DNA of 64,000 bases from Caulobacter endophyticus (GCF_029543245.1 NZ_JARQWV010000018.1:1-64000), one strand, 5' to 3'. Positions 7,803-17,418 are shown, counted from the stretch's first letter. Numbers and translations: made by a program. The notes: a model not told the origin generated them from the sequence alone.

Positions 7803-8402
7803 TTAGCCTTCGACGGTGGTGTCGCCGGCGTCCGACTGGGCCGAGGCCGAGGCCTTCAGGGTCGCGATCACGAAGTCGCGGTCCACGGCCGGCTTCACGC
7901 CTTCCGGCAGCTTCACTTCCGAGATGCGGATGGTGTCGCCCAGGTCGTGCTTGGCCAGGTCGATGACCAGCTCTTCGGGGATCTGGTCGGCCGGGCAGGC
8001 CAGCTCGACGGTGTGACGGATCACTTCCAGCGAACCGCCCTTCTTCAGGCCCGGCGAAGTTTCGTGGTTCTTGAAGTGCACCGGCACTTCGATCTTGATC
8101 AGCTGGTGCTCGCCGACGCGGTACAGGTCGAAGTGGATCGGCTCGTCGGTGACCGGGTGGAACTGAACCGACTTGGCGATGACCGATTGCTTGTCTTCGC
8201 CGTGCTGCAGGGTGACCAGGTGGCCGAGCAGCTTGCCGGTGTAGAGCGCCTTGCGGAATTCGTTGGACTTCACCGCGACGTTCACGGGGTCCTTGTCGCC
8301 GCCGTACAGGACGCCCGGGACGAAGCCGGCGCGGCGGGTTTCACGGGCGCCGCCGGTGCCGGCGCGCTCGCGGATTTCGACTTTGAGGATGATCTCGGCC
8401 AT
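7803..8402 (-). CDS. rplY: 50S ribosomal protein L25 (Ctc form)
   Basis: A 199-residue L25/TL5/Ctc-type ribosomal protein that binds 5S rRNA. The N-terminal half holds the L25 domain (MAEIILKVEIRERAG, RRAGFVPGVLYG). The C-terminal half is the Ctc beta-domain (IKIEVPVHFKNHETSPGLKKG, CPADQIPEELVIDL) found in the long form, and the protein ends in a short acidic tail. I start it at the ATG at 8402, where homology begins and AAGAGAGAA precedes, instead of eight codons upstream. It lies upstream of pth and is followed by a terminator. Confidence 0.95.
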   Translation of the reverse strand: MAEIILKVEIRERAGTGGARETRRAGFVPGVLYGGDKDPVNVAVKSNEFRKALYTGKLLGHLVTLQHGEDKQSVIAKSVQFHPVTDEPIHFDLYRVGEHQLIKIEVPVHFKNHETSPGLKKGGSLEVIRHTVELACPADQIPEELVIDLAKHDLGDTIRISEVKLPEGVKPAVDRDFVIATLKASASAQSDAGDTTVEG

Positions 8403-8505
8403 GTGTGTTCTCTCTTGAGGGCCCATGCCCTCGGAATGCGAAATCGCCGCACAAGGCCGGATTGCCCCGCTCGGTCGACGTTTTCAGGAGGGCGCCCAAT
8501 ACACG

Positions 8506-8539
8506 AAGAGGGCCGCCGGTGCAATCCGGCGGCCCTCTT
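8506..8539. terminator. Hairpin, likely terminator of the lipoprotein gene
   Basis: A nearly perfect stem, AGAGGGCCGCCGG paired with CCGGCGGCCCTCT around a six-base loop, just past the stop of the lipoprotein gene (8562) on the minus strand. The following T-run is weak in both orientations, so termination strength is uncertain. Confidence 0.55.
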
Positions 8540-8561
8540 GCTGTCAGCCGGGGAGGCTGGA

Positions 8562-9680
8562 TCAGGCTTTCTTCTTCTTGGCGGCCGCGGGCTTGGCGGT
8601 CGTCTTCTTCTTGGCGACCGGCTTTTCCGGCGGCGGAGGCGGCAGGGGCTCGACCGGCATCGGCGCGCCCGAGGCCTTGATGACGCAGGCGCCGGTGTCG
8701 ATCATGATGTGCTGGCCCAGGCAGAAGATGTCTTCGTAGTGGGGCTTGGAGACGGCCAGGCACTGGTAGAGGTTCAGCTTGGCCATGTTCAGGCAGGAGG
8801 CGCTGCTGGGCTCGGCCATGATGGCGTCGATGGTGGCCATGTTCTCGTCGCCGGCGGCGCCCAGGGCGGCCAGGGCGGCCACGGCCATGCTGCGGATCAC
8901 CAGCGGACGGTAGGGCGGCGGGGCCGAGCGCGGACCGGCCGGAGCGGCGGTCGCGTCGATGGCGGCGTCGATGCTGGCCGCGGCCGGCGCCGGCGCGGGC
9001 GGCGCGTTGACCGTCGTCAGGGCGGCCTGCTGCAGCTGGGCCACGTCGGCGGTGTCGGCCAGGGCGGGAATGGTCGAGGCGCTCTTGGCGTAGGCCAGGC
9101 GGCCGTCGCGATCGGTCACGAAGCCCTTGGACCAGGCCACGCGCTGCACGTCGTAGGCGGCCTGCTTCACCTTCTTGCCGGCCTGGTAGACCTTGAGGCC
9201 GTCGGCGCCGAGGGTGTCGATGATGCGGGCGGCGGCGGTGTCGCTGCCCTTGAAGCCCACGGCATAGGCCGGATCGGCGATCAGTTGATGGATCACCTGC
9301 TGGCGCTGGGCCGGATCGGCGGCGAAGGCGCGCACCGAGGCCACGAAGGTGGGATCCTGCAGGGCCAGCACCGCGCCGTACGACATGGCGCCGCTGAGGA
9401 AGTGCTTTTGCTCATAGCCGACGCCGACCTTCAGCGAGGCCTGGATCTGGTCGCCGTTCTGGAACGCTGCGTCGATGGCCCCGGCGCGCTGCATGTAGCC
9501 GCGGAAGGCGCTGGCGCGCTCGACCACCTTGCTCGACAGGGTGATCGGCGGCGGGGCCGGCGGGGCCTTGACGACGGGCGGGGGCGGCGCGGCGGGCGGG
9601 GTGGAGCAGCTGGCCAGGACGGTGGCCGCGGCGAGCGCGACGGCCGTGAGAGCGGCGTGCGGACGCAGGTTGAAAAGCAT
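8562..9680 (-). CDS. Predicted lipoprotein of unknown function
   Basis: A 372-residue protein with a signal peptide ending in the lipobox LASC (Cys near residue 25), a Pro-rich linker, an all-helical Ala-rich middle and a C-terminal part with several cysteines (SCLNMAKLNLYQCL, FCLGQHI, GACVIKA). It finishes in a Pro-rich and then Lys/Ala-rich tail (KKKTTAKPAAAKKKKA). I start at the ATG at 9680, which places the signal peptide correctly. It is probably an outer-membrane or periplasmic lipoprotein. I do not recognise the family. It stands alone between rplY and prs with a hairpin at its 3' end. Confidence 0.65.
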   Translation of the reverse strand: MLFNLRPHAALTAVALAAATVLASCSTPPAAPPPPVVKAPPAPPPITLSSKVVERASAFRGYMQRAGAIDAAFQNGDQIQASLKVGVGYEQKHFLSGAMSYGAVLALQDPTFVASVRAFAADPAQRQQVIHQLIADPAYAVGFKGSDTAAARIIDTLGADGLKVYQAGKKVKQAAYDVQRVAWSKGFVTDRDGRLAYAKSASTIPALADTADVAQLQQAALTTVNAPPAPAPAAASIDAAIDATAAPAGPRSAPPPYRPLVIRSMAVAALAALGAAGDENMATIDAIMAEPSSASCLNMAKLNLYQCLAVSKPHYEDIFCLGQHIMIDTGACVIKASGAPMPVEPLPPPPPEKPVAKKKTTAKPAAAKKKKA

Positions 9681-10002
9681 GCTGGCGACATCCCCGTATG
9701 ACTGGAACCGGCATAACATCGCCGACGGGCGACATTGTGACAGTCAGTCCGTTAACCAGACTTTGACAAGCGGGGCTATGAGGCAATTTCCGCGAGAGCG
9801 CGGATTCCGTTGGATATTTCGCCGACAGTAAATGTGGCGGTGATGTGGCGCGGCGCCCGTCGGGGTTAACGGTGGAGCCTGGCTCCCACGCCGTAAAATC
9901 CCCGCGAAAGCGCGGACCCAGGCTTTTCTGAAACGCGGGGCGCTCGACGATAAAGCACCTGGGTCCCCGCTTTCGCGGGGATTGGTCGGAACAATAGGTC
10001 CC
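9681..10002. other. Intergenic region containing a family-E repeat
   Basis: About 320 bp between the lipoprotein gene start and the prs stop. It contains the family-E palindrome at 9898-9983 and, nearer the lipoprotein gene, a less GC-rich stretch (AGTCAGTCCGTTAACC) that probably carries that gene's promoter. No coding sequence is supported. Confidence 0.5.
9898..9983. repeat. Family-E palindromic repeat (copy 1)
   Basis: Arms AATCCCCGCGAAAGCGCGG and CCCCGCTTTCGCGGGGATT with ACCCAGGC/CACCTGGGT inner arms. It lies just downstream of prs, whose stop is at 10003 on the minus strand. Other copies: 52226 and 63875. Confidence 0.85.
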
Positions 10003-10941
<939 letters not shown>

Positions 10942-11069
10942 TTTGGATTCTCGGGTGGGGGACGCCGTTGCCGGGCCTTCTAGCAGCGATCCGCCCGGGG
11001 GCAATCCTCTTAAGGCCCCAGGTTGCGCTTCATGACCATTTCGTGTCGTTCGGGCCGCACAGGCTGGGT

Positions 11070-11202
11070 CCTTCTCCCCTTGCGGGAGAAGGTGGCGGCC
11101 GAAGGCCGACGGATGAGGGGTTGAACGCCCTTTCCGCAAAGTTCTGGGAGACCCCTCACCCGACCCGCTTCGCGGGCCACCCTCTCCCGCAAGGGGAGAG
11201 GG
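11070..11202. repeat. Family-A intergenic palindromic repeat (copy 2)
   Basis: Outer arms as in copy 1 with a shorter, different centre (TTGAACGCCCTTTCCGCAAAG) that lacks the GC inner hairpin. It ends eight bases before the pgeF stop on the minus strand. Confidence 0.88.
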
Positions 11203-11209
11203 AGCCAGA

Positions 11210-11995
11210 TCAAGCTTCCAGCATGATCGCCGACAGCAGCCGGCCATAGTCCTTCTGGCCGTTCAGAACCGCGCGGCGGTTGGAGAAGAAGTGGTCGCCC
11301 TCCTCGCAGGTGTCGCGGCCGACCCATTCGCGCTGTTCGATCCCGGCCGTCCCGATGCGGTCGAGCACGAAGGCGGGCAGGTCGAAGTAGCGCTTCTCTT
11401 CGGTCTTGCCCGGCTTGAAGAACCGCTTGGAGCCGGGGCAGTCGGCCTCGAACCTGGCGAAGAACTCCAGGCCCACCTCGTAGGATTGCGGGCCGATGCA
11501 GGGGCCGACGGCGGCGACCATGCGGTCGGGGCGGCCGCCCAGCTCGACCATGGAGTCGACGGCGGCCTGCACCACCCCGTCCAGCGCCCCGCGCCAGCCG
11601 GCGTGGGCGGCGGCCACGACGCGGGCCTCCGGATCGACGATCAGCACCGGGGCGCAGTCGGCGTGCAGGGCGCCGCAGACCACGCCCGGCGTCTTGCTGA
11701 CCACGGCGTCGCCCTGCGGCCGGGCGTCGCCCCACGAGCCGTCGGCGACGATGGCGATGGTCGAGTGGATCTGGAAGCAGGTGTTGAGGTCTTCGCGCTC
11801 GACGCCGAACCAGCGCGCGGCGCGGGCCCGGTTCTCGATCACGTCGGCCGGCTCGTCCTGGCTGCCGCGGCCGACATTGAGGCTGTCGTACAGCCCCTGC
11901 GAGACGCCGCCGTTGCGGGTGAAGAAGGCGTGGCGCAGGCCCGGCACGGACGCCAGCAGCGCAGACTGCACGGTGGGGAGCGGTGCTTTGGTCAT
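11210..11995 (-). CDS. pgeF: Peptidoglycan editing factor / YfiH-LACC1 family multicopper-type protein
   Basis: A 261-residue protein of the YfiH/PgeF family. Members act as peptidoglycan-editing factors and also show purine nucleoside phosphorylase activity. The zinc-binding histidine/cysteine positions are visible in [11 protein letters not shown] and [11 protein letters not shown], and the family stretch [14 protein letters not shown] follows. The start at 11995 overlaps the stop of the midA-like gene by four bases (ATGA), so translation is probably coupled. Being in an operon with lgt fits an envelope role. Confidence 0.9.
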   Translation of the reverse strand: MTKAPLPTVQSALLASVPGLRHAFFTRNGGVSQGLYDSLNVGRGSQDEPADVIENRARAARWFGVEREDLNTCFQIHSTIAIVADGSWGDARPQGDAVVSKTPGVVCGALHADCAPVLIVDPEARVVAAAHAGWRGALDGVVQAAVDSMVELGGRPDRMVAAVGPCIGPQSYEVGLEFFARFEADCPGSKRFFKPGKTEEKRYFDLPAFVLDRIGTAGIEQREWVGRDTCEEGDHFFSNRRAVLNGQKDYGRLLSAIMLEA

Positions 11996-13185
11996 GCCTC
12001 GTCCTCGAAGAGCGGGGGATTGAGCCCCGGCGCGCTCAGGCACGCGACCTTGAAGAGATCGCCCATCTGCGCCGCTCCGGTCAGGCGATCAAGCTGTCTT
12101 GCGACGACCTCGGCCCGATCGGGGCGCGCGGCGGCCAGGGCCTGGGCGCGAGCCTCGATGCCGAGGGCGCGCAGGAAGTCGCCCTGGGTGACCACCGGCG
12201 GGGCGCTCGCCCCGGCCTGGCGCGCGGCTTCCAGCACCGACGGGAAGTCGGCCCAGACGGTCAGGTCGGCCTGGCCGGGACTGTCCAGCGGGCCTTCCTT
12301 CCGGTGGGCGCGGATGGCCTGCAGGGTGTCGCCCGGCTCGCTCGTCGCGCGGCCGTAGTCGATCAGCAGCGCCGCCCCGCCGTCGCGGGCCAGGCGATGG
12401 CCGAGTTCCGAGCCCAGCGCGGCCTGGGCCGGCGAGGATTCGAGGATGGCGCCGACAGCAAGGTCCTCCCCCTGTGGGGGAGGTGTCGGCGAAGCCGACG
12501 GAGAGGGGGGAATCCTAGGCTCGGCGGCGGCTGAAAACGCCCCCCCTCCGGCCCTGCGGGCCGCCTCCCCCAGGGGGAGAGGATTTAGCGGCTTCAGCCC
12601 GAACGCCAGTTCCCCGTTATCGCCGAGGCCCACCACCCGTTCGGCCCAGCCGTCGGGGGTCTTCACGAACTGCCGCGCCGGCAGGCAGTCGAGCAGTTCG
12701 TTGGCGACCAGCAGCAGCGGCGCGCCGGCGGGAACCTCTTCCAGCCGGTCGGCCCACCGCACGCTCGCGCCGGCCAGCCGGTCCTTCTGGGCCGCGCGCA
12801 GCACCGGCGACACCTCGACCAGCCACAGGTCGGCGGCCTCCAGGAAGGCGGGCAGCAGGCGGCCAGCGCGCAGGATGTCGCTCATCAGCGTCCCGTCGCC
12901 GGGGCCCATCTCGACCAGGCGGAACGGCGCGGGCCGGCCCAGGCGGTCCCAGGTCTCCACCAGCCACAGGCCGATGAGCTCGCCGAACATCTGGCTGACG
13001 CCCGGCGCGGTGACGAAGTCGCCGTCCGAGCCCCCGGTCATCCCTCCAAGGGCCGGCCGGTTGGCGTAATAGCCGTCGCGCGGGTCGTGCAGGCAGCGGG
13101 TGAAGTATTCCGGGACGCTGATCGGGCCGTCCTGGGCGATCTGGGCCTTCAGGCGACCCAGCAGCGCGGGTTCTCGCAGGCTCAA
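11992..13185 (-). CDS. MidA/NDUFAF7-type SAM-dependent methyltransferase carrying an in-frame repeat insert
   Basis: A 397-residue class I methyltransferase of the family that includes NDUFAF7, which methylates an arginine of the complex I 49-kDa subunit. The SAM site EMGPGDGTLMSDILRA and the motifs QDGPISVPEYFTRCLHD and DPRDGYY are typical. The best start is a TTG at 13185 that overlaps the lgt stop (TTGA) and has GGAGCCGG upstream. About 40 residues, beginning NPLPLGEAARRAGGG and ending PPPQGEDL, are encoded by a family-B intergenic repeat (12463-12583) and sit between LAFGLKPL and VGAILESSPAQ. The frame stays open, so the product is probably full-length with a disordered insert. The bacterial role is inferred from homologues. 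Confidence 0.85.
   Translation of the reverse strand: MSLREPALLGRLKAQIAQDGPISVPEYFTRCLHDPRDGYYANRPALGGMTGGSDGDFVTAPGVSQMFGELIGLWLVETWDRLGRPAPFRLVEMGPGDGTLMSDILRAGRLLPAFLEAADLWLVEVSPVLRAAQKDRLAGASVRWADRLEEVPAGAPLLLVANELLDCLPARQFVKTPDGWAERVVGLGDNGELAFGLKPLNPLPLGEAARRAGGGAFSAAAEPRIPPSPSASPTPPPQGEDLAVGAILESSPAQAALGSELGHRLARDGGAALLIDYGRATSEPGDTLQAIRAHRKEGPLDSPGQADLTVWADFPSVLEAARQAGASAPPVVTQGDFLRALGIEARAQALAAARPDRAEVVARQLDRLTGAAQMGDLFKVACLSAPGLNPPLFEDEA
12463..12583. repeat. Family-B palindromic repeat inside the midA-type gene
   Basis: Arms TCCTCCCCCTGTGGGGGAGG and CCTCCCCCAGGGGGAGAGGA, with inner blocks GTCGGCGAAGCCGACGGAG and CTCCGGCCCTGCGGGCCG. It matches the family-B copies found between genes at 17734, 32107 and 41284. 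Here it lies wholly within a reading frame and keeps the frame open. Confidence 0.9.
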
Positions 13186-14096
13186 GGCTGGACCGGCTCC
13201 GGGGCGGACGAGGGCGGGGCGACCGGCGTCTTCAGCGCCTTCCACAGCAGCCAGCCGCCGACCAGCAGCATCGGCAGCGACAGCATCATGCCCATGGTCA
13301 GGCCCAGCGGGAACTCGGGCATGCCCTTGTCGGGATTGCGCACGCCTTCCAGCGCGAAGCGGAACAGGCCGTAGCAGATCAGGAAGGTCGCCACGAGCGC
13401 GCCGCGGCGCTGCAGCCATTTGAAGCGCCAGACCAGCACCTGCAGGATGGCGAACAGCAGCACGCCCTCGAGAGCGGCCTCATAGAGCTGGCTGGGATGG
13501 CGCGGCAGCTCGCCGGCGGGACAGCCATAGGGATAGTGCGCCTGGCGGATGGTGTCGTTGCAGAAGATCACGCCCAGCGGGGAGTCGGTGACGCGGCCCC
13601 ACAGCTCGCCGTTGATGAAGTTGGCGCAGCGGCCGAAGAACAGGCCGATCGGGGCCACCGGCGCCACCAGGTCGCCCAGCTTCAGAAGGTCGATGCGGTT
13701 GCGGTGGGCGAAATAGATCACCGCCGCGCAGACGCCCAGGAAGCCGCCGTGGAACGACATGCCGCCTTCCCACACCTTGAAGACGTCCAGCGGGCTGGCC
13801 GCCAGCGCCATGCGCTGCTCGGGGTTCACCAGCATGTAGAACAGGATGTAGCCGATGCGCCCGCCCAGGATGATGCCCAGGGTGATCCACAGCACCAGGT
13901 CGTCGACCTGCTCGCCGGTGGCGGTGGGCTTGTGGCCGCCCCAGGGCGTCGGCGACTTCACCAGCCGGACGGCGTACTGCCAGCCCAGCACGATGCCGGC
14001 GACATAGGCCAGGGCGTACCAGCGCAGGGCCAGCGGGCCCAGTTGCATGGCCACCGGGCCGATGTGAACGACGGGGTCGATATCGGGAAAGATCAC
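13182..14096 (-). CDS. lgt: Prolipoprotein diacylglyceryl transferase
   Basis: A 304-residue inner-membrane enzyme that transfers diacylglycerol from phosphatidylglycerol to the lipobox cysteine of prolipoproteins. Essential motifs are present: MSFHGGFLG with its histidine, and the Lgt signature GRCANFINGELWGR; a second family block is HPSQLYEAALEG. About seven hydrophobic segments are visible. The ATG at 14096 begins MIFPDIDPVVHIG, a typical alphaproteobacterial start. It is the first gene of the lgt-midA-pgeF run, in which each gene overlaps the next. Confidence 0.97.
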   Translation of the reverse strand: MIFPDIDPVVHIGPVAMQLGPLALRWYALAYVAGIVLGWQYAVRLVKSPTPWGGHKPTATGEQVDDLVLWITLGIILGGRIGYILFYMLVNPEQRMALAASPLDVFKVWEGGMSFHGGFLGVCAAVIYFAHRNRIDLLKLGDLVAPVAPIGLFFGRCANFINGELWGRVTDSPLGVIFCNDTIRQAHYPYGCPAGELPRHPSQLYEAALEGVLLFAILQVLVWRFKWLQRRGALVATFLICYGLFRFALEGVRNPDKGMPEFPLGLTMGMMLSLPMLLVGGWLLWKALKTPVAPPSSAPEPVQP

Positions 14097-14212
14097 GCCG
14101 TACGGCTCCGTTCGAGACAGATGGTCGCAGGGATACCCGCTTCGTGGTTCGCTTTCATCCCCCGCGCACCATATAAAGAACTGTGGGCGATTTGCGCCCG
14201 GCCGGAACCAAG

Positions 14213-14503
14213 ATGCACAGCCAGAACCCCTTCCTCGACGAATTCGCCAAGTTCACCCAGGCCGCCATGGGCATCGCCCAGACCGCCGGCGACGAGGCCA
14301 AGACGGCTTTCCGCGCCCAGGCCGACCGCTGGGCCGCCGAGCTGGACCTGGTGCGTCGCGACGATCTGGAAGCCCTGAAGGCCCAGGTGGCCGCCCTGCA
14401 AGCCGAGGTCGCCGCCCTGAAGGCTGAAAAGTCCGCCGCCCCGAAAGCGGCGACGAAGAAGGCGACTCCGAAGGGTGACCAACCCGCGCAAAAGGGCGAA
14501 TAA
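14213..14503 (+). CDS. UbiK/BMFP-family accessory protein
   Basis: A 96-residue protein of the BMFP (DUF526) family, to which the ubiquinone-biosynthesis accessory factor UbiK belongs. It starts MHSQNPFLDEFAKFTQAA, has an amphipathic membrane-binding helix, and then a coiled coil (ALKAQVAALQAEVAALKAEK) expected to trimerise. The C-terminal tail is Lys/Ala-rich. The frame opens ten codons earlier at 14183, but homology begins at the ATG at 14213. It is divergent from lgt with about 115 bp between, which must hold both promoters. Confidence 0.85.
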   Translation: MHSQNPFLDEFAKFTQAAMGIAQTAGDEAKTAFRAQADRWAAELDLVRRDDLEALKAQVAALQAEVAALKAEKSAAPKAATKKATPKGDQPAQKGE

Positions 14504-14633
14504 ATCGTTTACCGCTCGCTCCCAGCGTGAACGCTGTTGTGGCCAAACGCGCGAAGCAGCTTAGACTCTCCTTTCGTGGGCGACACCCGGCGGGTCCCAC
14601 GCCCGTCATCGCCCCCGGGGGCCAAAGGTTCTG

Positions 14634-15137
14634 ATGGACACCCAACCCGACGACGACGTCCTGCTGGCGCTGGATCCCCTCGAGGTGGTCGAGCACGTGC
14701 TGGCCGCCGAAAACCTGACCTTCGACCGGACGGAGGATGGCGATCTCGCCTTCGCCCTGACCGGCGACTGGAAGGATTACGAGCTCTGGTTCGCCTGGCG
14801 TCCCGAGGCCGACTGCCTGCAGCTGTGCCTCTCGCTGGACCTGCGCGCCTCCAAGACCAAGCGTCCGGGCGCCTACGAGCTGCTGTCGATGATCAACCAG
14901 CGCGTCTGGCTGGGCCACTTCGAGGTCTGGACCGACGATGGCGAGGTGGTGTTCCGCCACGCCCTGGCCCTGCCGTCGGGCGAACGCCCGACGATGGCCC
15001 AGGCCGCCTCGATGATCGACGCGGCGGTGGAAGCCGCCGACCGCTTCTACCCGGCCTTCGACTTCCTGCTGCACGGCGCCAAGACCCCCGACGAGGCCAT
15101 GGCCGCCTGCATGTTCGAGACGGTGGGCCAGGCCTGA
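14634..15137 (+). CDS. YbjN domain-containing protein
   Basis: A 167-residue soluble protein of the YbjN family, small alpha/beta proteins with a fold like type III secretion chaperones. It contains LDPLEVVEHVLAAENLTFDR near the N-terminus and YELLSMINQRVWLGHFEVW in the middle, both family-like. No catalytic residues are known. In alphaproteobacteria this gene is commonly followed by proC, as it is here, although a family-A repeat separates the two. The function is unknown. Confidence 0.8.
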   Translation: MDTQPDDDVLLALDPLEVVEHVLAAENLTFDRTEDGDLAFALTGDWKDYELWFAWRPEADCLQLCLSLDLRASKTKRPGAYELLSMINQRVWLGHFEVWTDDGEVVFRHALALPSGERPTMAQAASMIDAAVEAADRFYPAFDFLLHGAKTPDEAMAACMFETVGQA

Positions 15138-15141
15138 TCTT

Positions 15142-15305
15142 CCTTCTCCCCTTGCGGGAGAAGGTGTCGGCGAAAGCCGACGGATGAGGGGTGTCTCAGA
15201 CTTTCGACGCCGCGACAGCTGATCGGCTGCCGCGGCGTTTTTGTGCGTGCGACCCCTCACCCGACCTCCCTCCGGGAGGCCACCCTCTCCCGCAGGGGGA
15301 GAGGG
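15142..15305. repeat. Family-A intergenic palindromic repeat (copy 3)
   Basis: Full-length copy beginning four bases after the ybjN-like stop. The inner hairpin GCCGCGACAG...CTGCCGCGGC is followed by GTTTTT, giving a terminator-like centre. Confidence 0.9.
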
Positions 15306-15379
15306 ATCATTCTGGTGGTGACGCCGTCCCCGTGCCGCGCTAAGCGCCCTGCGACACCAGACACGCGGGAGCTTTGCCC

Positions 15380-16162
15380 ATGACCCCCATCCTTCTGCTC
15401 GGCGCGGGCCGCATGGGCGGGGCCCTGATCGAGGGCTGGCGCAAGACCGGGGCGTTCGCGCTGTCCGACCTGATCGTCCGCGATCCGGCCGCCACCGACG
15501 AAGCCTTCCCCGGCGCGGTGGTCAATCCGCCGATCGAGGCGCTATCCGCCGCCAAGGTGGTGCTGCTGGCCGTCAAGCCGCAGATCTGGCGCGAGGCGGT
15601 CGCGGACGTGGTCCCGCACCTGGCTCCCGACGCCATCATCGTCTCGATCGCCGCCGGGGTGCGCGCGGCCGACATTTCGCAGGCCTTCGGCGGCCGGCGC
15701 GTGGCGCGGGTGATGCCGACGACCGCCGTCGCCATCGGCCAGGGCGCGGCCAGCCTCTATGCCGATACGGCCGAGGCGCTGGAGGCGGCCAAGGCCCTGC
15801 TGGCCCCGGTCGCCGCCACGGTCGAGCTGGCCGACGAGCAGCTGATGCACGCCGCCACCGCCGTCTCCGGCTCGGCGCCCGCCTATCTCTACGCCTTCAT
15901 TGAAGCCCTGGAAGCGGCCGGCGCCGGCCAGGGCCTGTCGCCCGAGGACTCGGCGCGCCTGGCCCGCGCCACCATCGCCGGCGCGGCGGCCCTGCTGGCG
16001 GCCGGCGGCGAGGAGCCCGCCGAACTGCGCAAGCAGGTGACGTCTCCCGGCGGCACCACGGCCGCGGCGCTGTCGGTGCTGATGGGCGAGGGCGGTTTCG
16101 GGGATCTGCTGCCCAAGGCGCTGGCGGCGGCGGTCAAGCGCTCGGAGGAACTGGGAGGCTGA
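15380..16162 (+). CDS. proC: Pyrroline-5-carboxylate reductase
   Basis: A 260-residue cytoplasmic enzyme that reduces pyrroline 5-carboxylate to proline with NAD(P)H, the last step of proline synthesis. The Rossmann motif GAGRMGG is at residues 7-13, followed by LLAVKPQ, VSIAAGV and RVMPTTAVAIGQG. The C-terminal signature SGSAPAYLY and TSPGGTTAAAL complete the family pattern. I chose the ATG at 15380, which begins MTPILLLGAG, over a TTG two codons earlier. A family-A repeat begins two bases after the stop. Confidence 0.96.
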   Translation: MTPILLLGAGRMGGALIEGWRKTGAFALSDLIVRDPAATDEAFPGAVVNPPIEALSAAKVVLLAVKPQIWREAVADVVPHLAPDAIIVSIAAGVRAADISQAFGGRRVARVMPTTAVAIGQGAASLYADTAEALEAAKALLAPVAATVELADEQLMHAATAVSGSAPAYLYAFIEALEAAGAGQGLSPEDSARLARATIAGAAALLAAGGEEPAELRKQVTSPGGTTAAALSVLMGEGGFGDLLPKALAAAVKRSEELGG

Positions 16163-16163
16163 T

Positions 16164-16326
16164 CCCCTCTCCCCTTGCGGGAGAGGGTGGCCCGCGTAGC
16201 GGGTCGGGTGAGGGGCCTCTCAAACACAAGATGCCGCGACAGCTGATCAGCCGTCGCGGCGTTTTTCGTGGGTGCGCCCCCTCATCCGTCGGCTTCGCCG
16301 CCACCTTCTCCCGCAAGGGGAGAAGG
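16164..16326. repeat. Family-A intergenic palindromic repeat (copy 4)
   Basis: Sits between the convergent proC and alpha/beta-hydrolase genes, two bases from each stop. Its arms are in the opposite order to copy 1 (the GGGAGAGGGTGG side first). The inner hairpin GCCGCGACAG...CGTCGCGGC is followed by GTTTTT. Confidence 0.9.
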
Positions 16327-16328
16327 AC

Positions 16329-17321
16329 TTATTTCGTCACGTCCACCAGCGCCTGGGGCGCCTTGCCCCGGGCCTGGGCCACGAACTCCACGGCCCGCAC
16401 GATGTGGTCGGCGAACTCCCCGCCCAGCAGACGGGTGTGGGTGGCGCCGGCCACGTGGTCGACATAGCCGTGCTGCGAGGCCCGCGCCGGGGCGGCCTGC
16501 ATGTCCTTCCACTGGGCGCGCTCGCCCACCCGGGCGCCGGCGGTGACCACGGCCACCGGCCATTCGGGCTTGAACGGCGGCTGCGCGCCGGCCTGGGCGG
16601 AGGCCTCGGCCCACAGCGTGACCTCCTGCGCCGAGGTGCGGTTGTGGCGGCCGTTGGCGAAGCCCCAGCGCTTTTCGGCCTTGGCGTCCGGCGGCAGGCC
16701 GATCTTGTCGCCCAGGCGGGTATAGACCAGCGGCTTGTAGAGCCCGGTCGAGGCGCCCAGCGCCGCCGCCCGCGAGATGAACACGAACGACTTGATGAAG
16801 CCCTTGGCGCGGCGGATCTTCGCCGCCTCCGGCGTGGCGGCGTCGACCAGGACGAGCCCGGCGACCTGGCTTGGATTGCGGCCGGCGTATTCGCGCAGGC
16901 GCAGGCCCGCCATCGAGTGGCCGACCAGGATGTAGGGACCCGTCTCGCCCGAGGCGGCGACCAGCTTCTCGAAGTCCGCCACGATGGCCAGGCCGTCGCG
17001 GGGCTTGGGGCCCTTGGGCGAATAGCCCATGCCGGCGCGGTCATAGGCGCAGGCGCGCCAGCCGGCGGCGGCCAGGGCGTCCTGGGTCGCGCCCCAATCG
17101 GCGGCGAAGCCGAAGGCGCCGGCTTCCAGCCAGACGGTCGGGCGATCGGGGTGGGTGGCCTCGCCCTCGCAGACGAGCCGCAGCTTACGGCCCTCGCCGA
17201 TGTCGACGAAGGTTCCGCGCGGGGCCTTGTGTCCGACCGCGGCCATCACGCCGCCCGCCGCGACGAAGGAAACGAAGAGCAGGGTGAAGGCGGCAAGGGC
17301 GCGTCCGGCGTGCTTGAGCAT
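16329..17321 (-). CDS. Alpha/beta hydrolase with N-terminal membrane anchor
   Basis: A 330-residue alpha/beta-fold hydrolase. An N-terminal hydrophobic segment (about residues 8-29, TLLFVSFVAAGGVM) is a signal anchor or uncleaved signal, so the catalytic domain is probably periplasmic. The nucleophile elbow is GHSMAG, followed by VLVDAATPE; the catalytic histidine is likely in GATHTRLLGG. The pattern CAYDRAGMGYSP is common in esterase-like members. The ATG at 17321 is preferred to a TTG three codons earlier. The substrate cannot be told from sequence. Confidence 0.8.
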   Translation of the reverse strand: MLKHAGRALAAFTLLFVSFVAAGGVMAAVGHKAPRGTFVDIGEGRKLRLVCEGEATHPDRPTVWLEAGAFGFAADWGATQDALAAAGWRACAYDRAGMGYSPKGPKPRDGLAIVADFEKLVAASGETGPYILVGHSMAGLRLREYAGRNPSQVAGLVLVDAATPEAAKIRRAKGFIKSFVFISRAAALGASTGLYKPLVYTRLGDKIGLPPDAKAEKRWGFANGRHNRTSAQEVTLWAEASAQAGAQPPFKPEWPVAVVTAGARVGERAQWKDMQAAPARASQHGYVDHVAGATHTRLLGGEFADHIVRAVEFVAQARGKAPQALVDVTK

Positions 17322-17418
17322 GGGTCTCAATGTAGGGGCGCAGGATCGTTCGTCGAGAGCGCCCGCGACGTCCGGGCGCGGTTTATTTCCGGCGGATCAG
17401 TCCCTAGACTCGAAAGTC

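Noticed and set aside
7518-9701. A 727-codon plus-strand frame spanning pth, rplY and the lipoprotein gene
   Set aside because: It covers three real genes on the other strand and has no recognisable domain.
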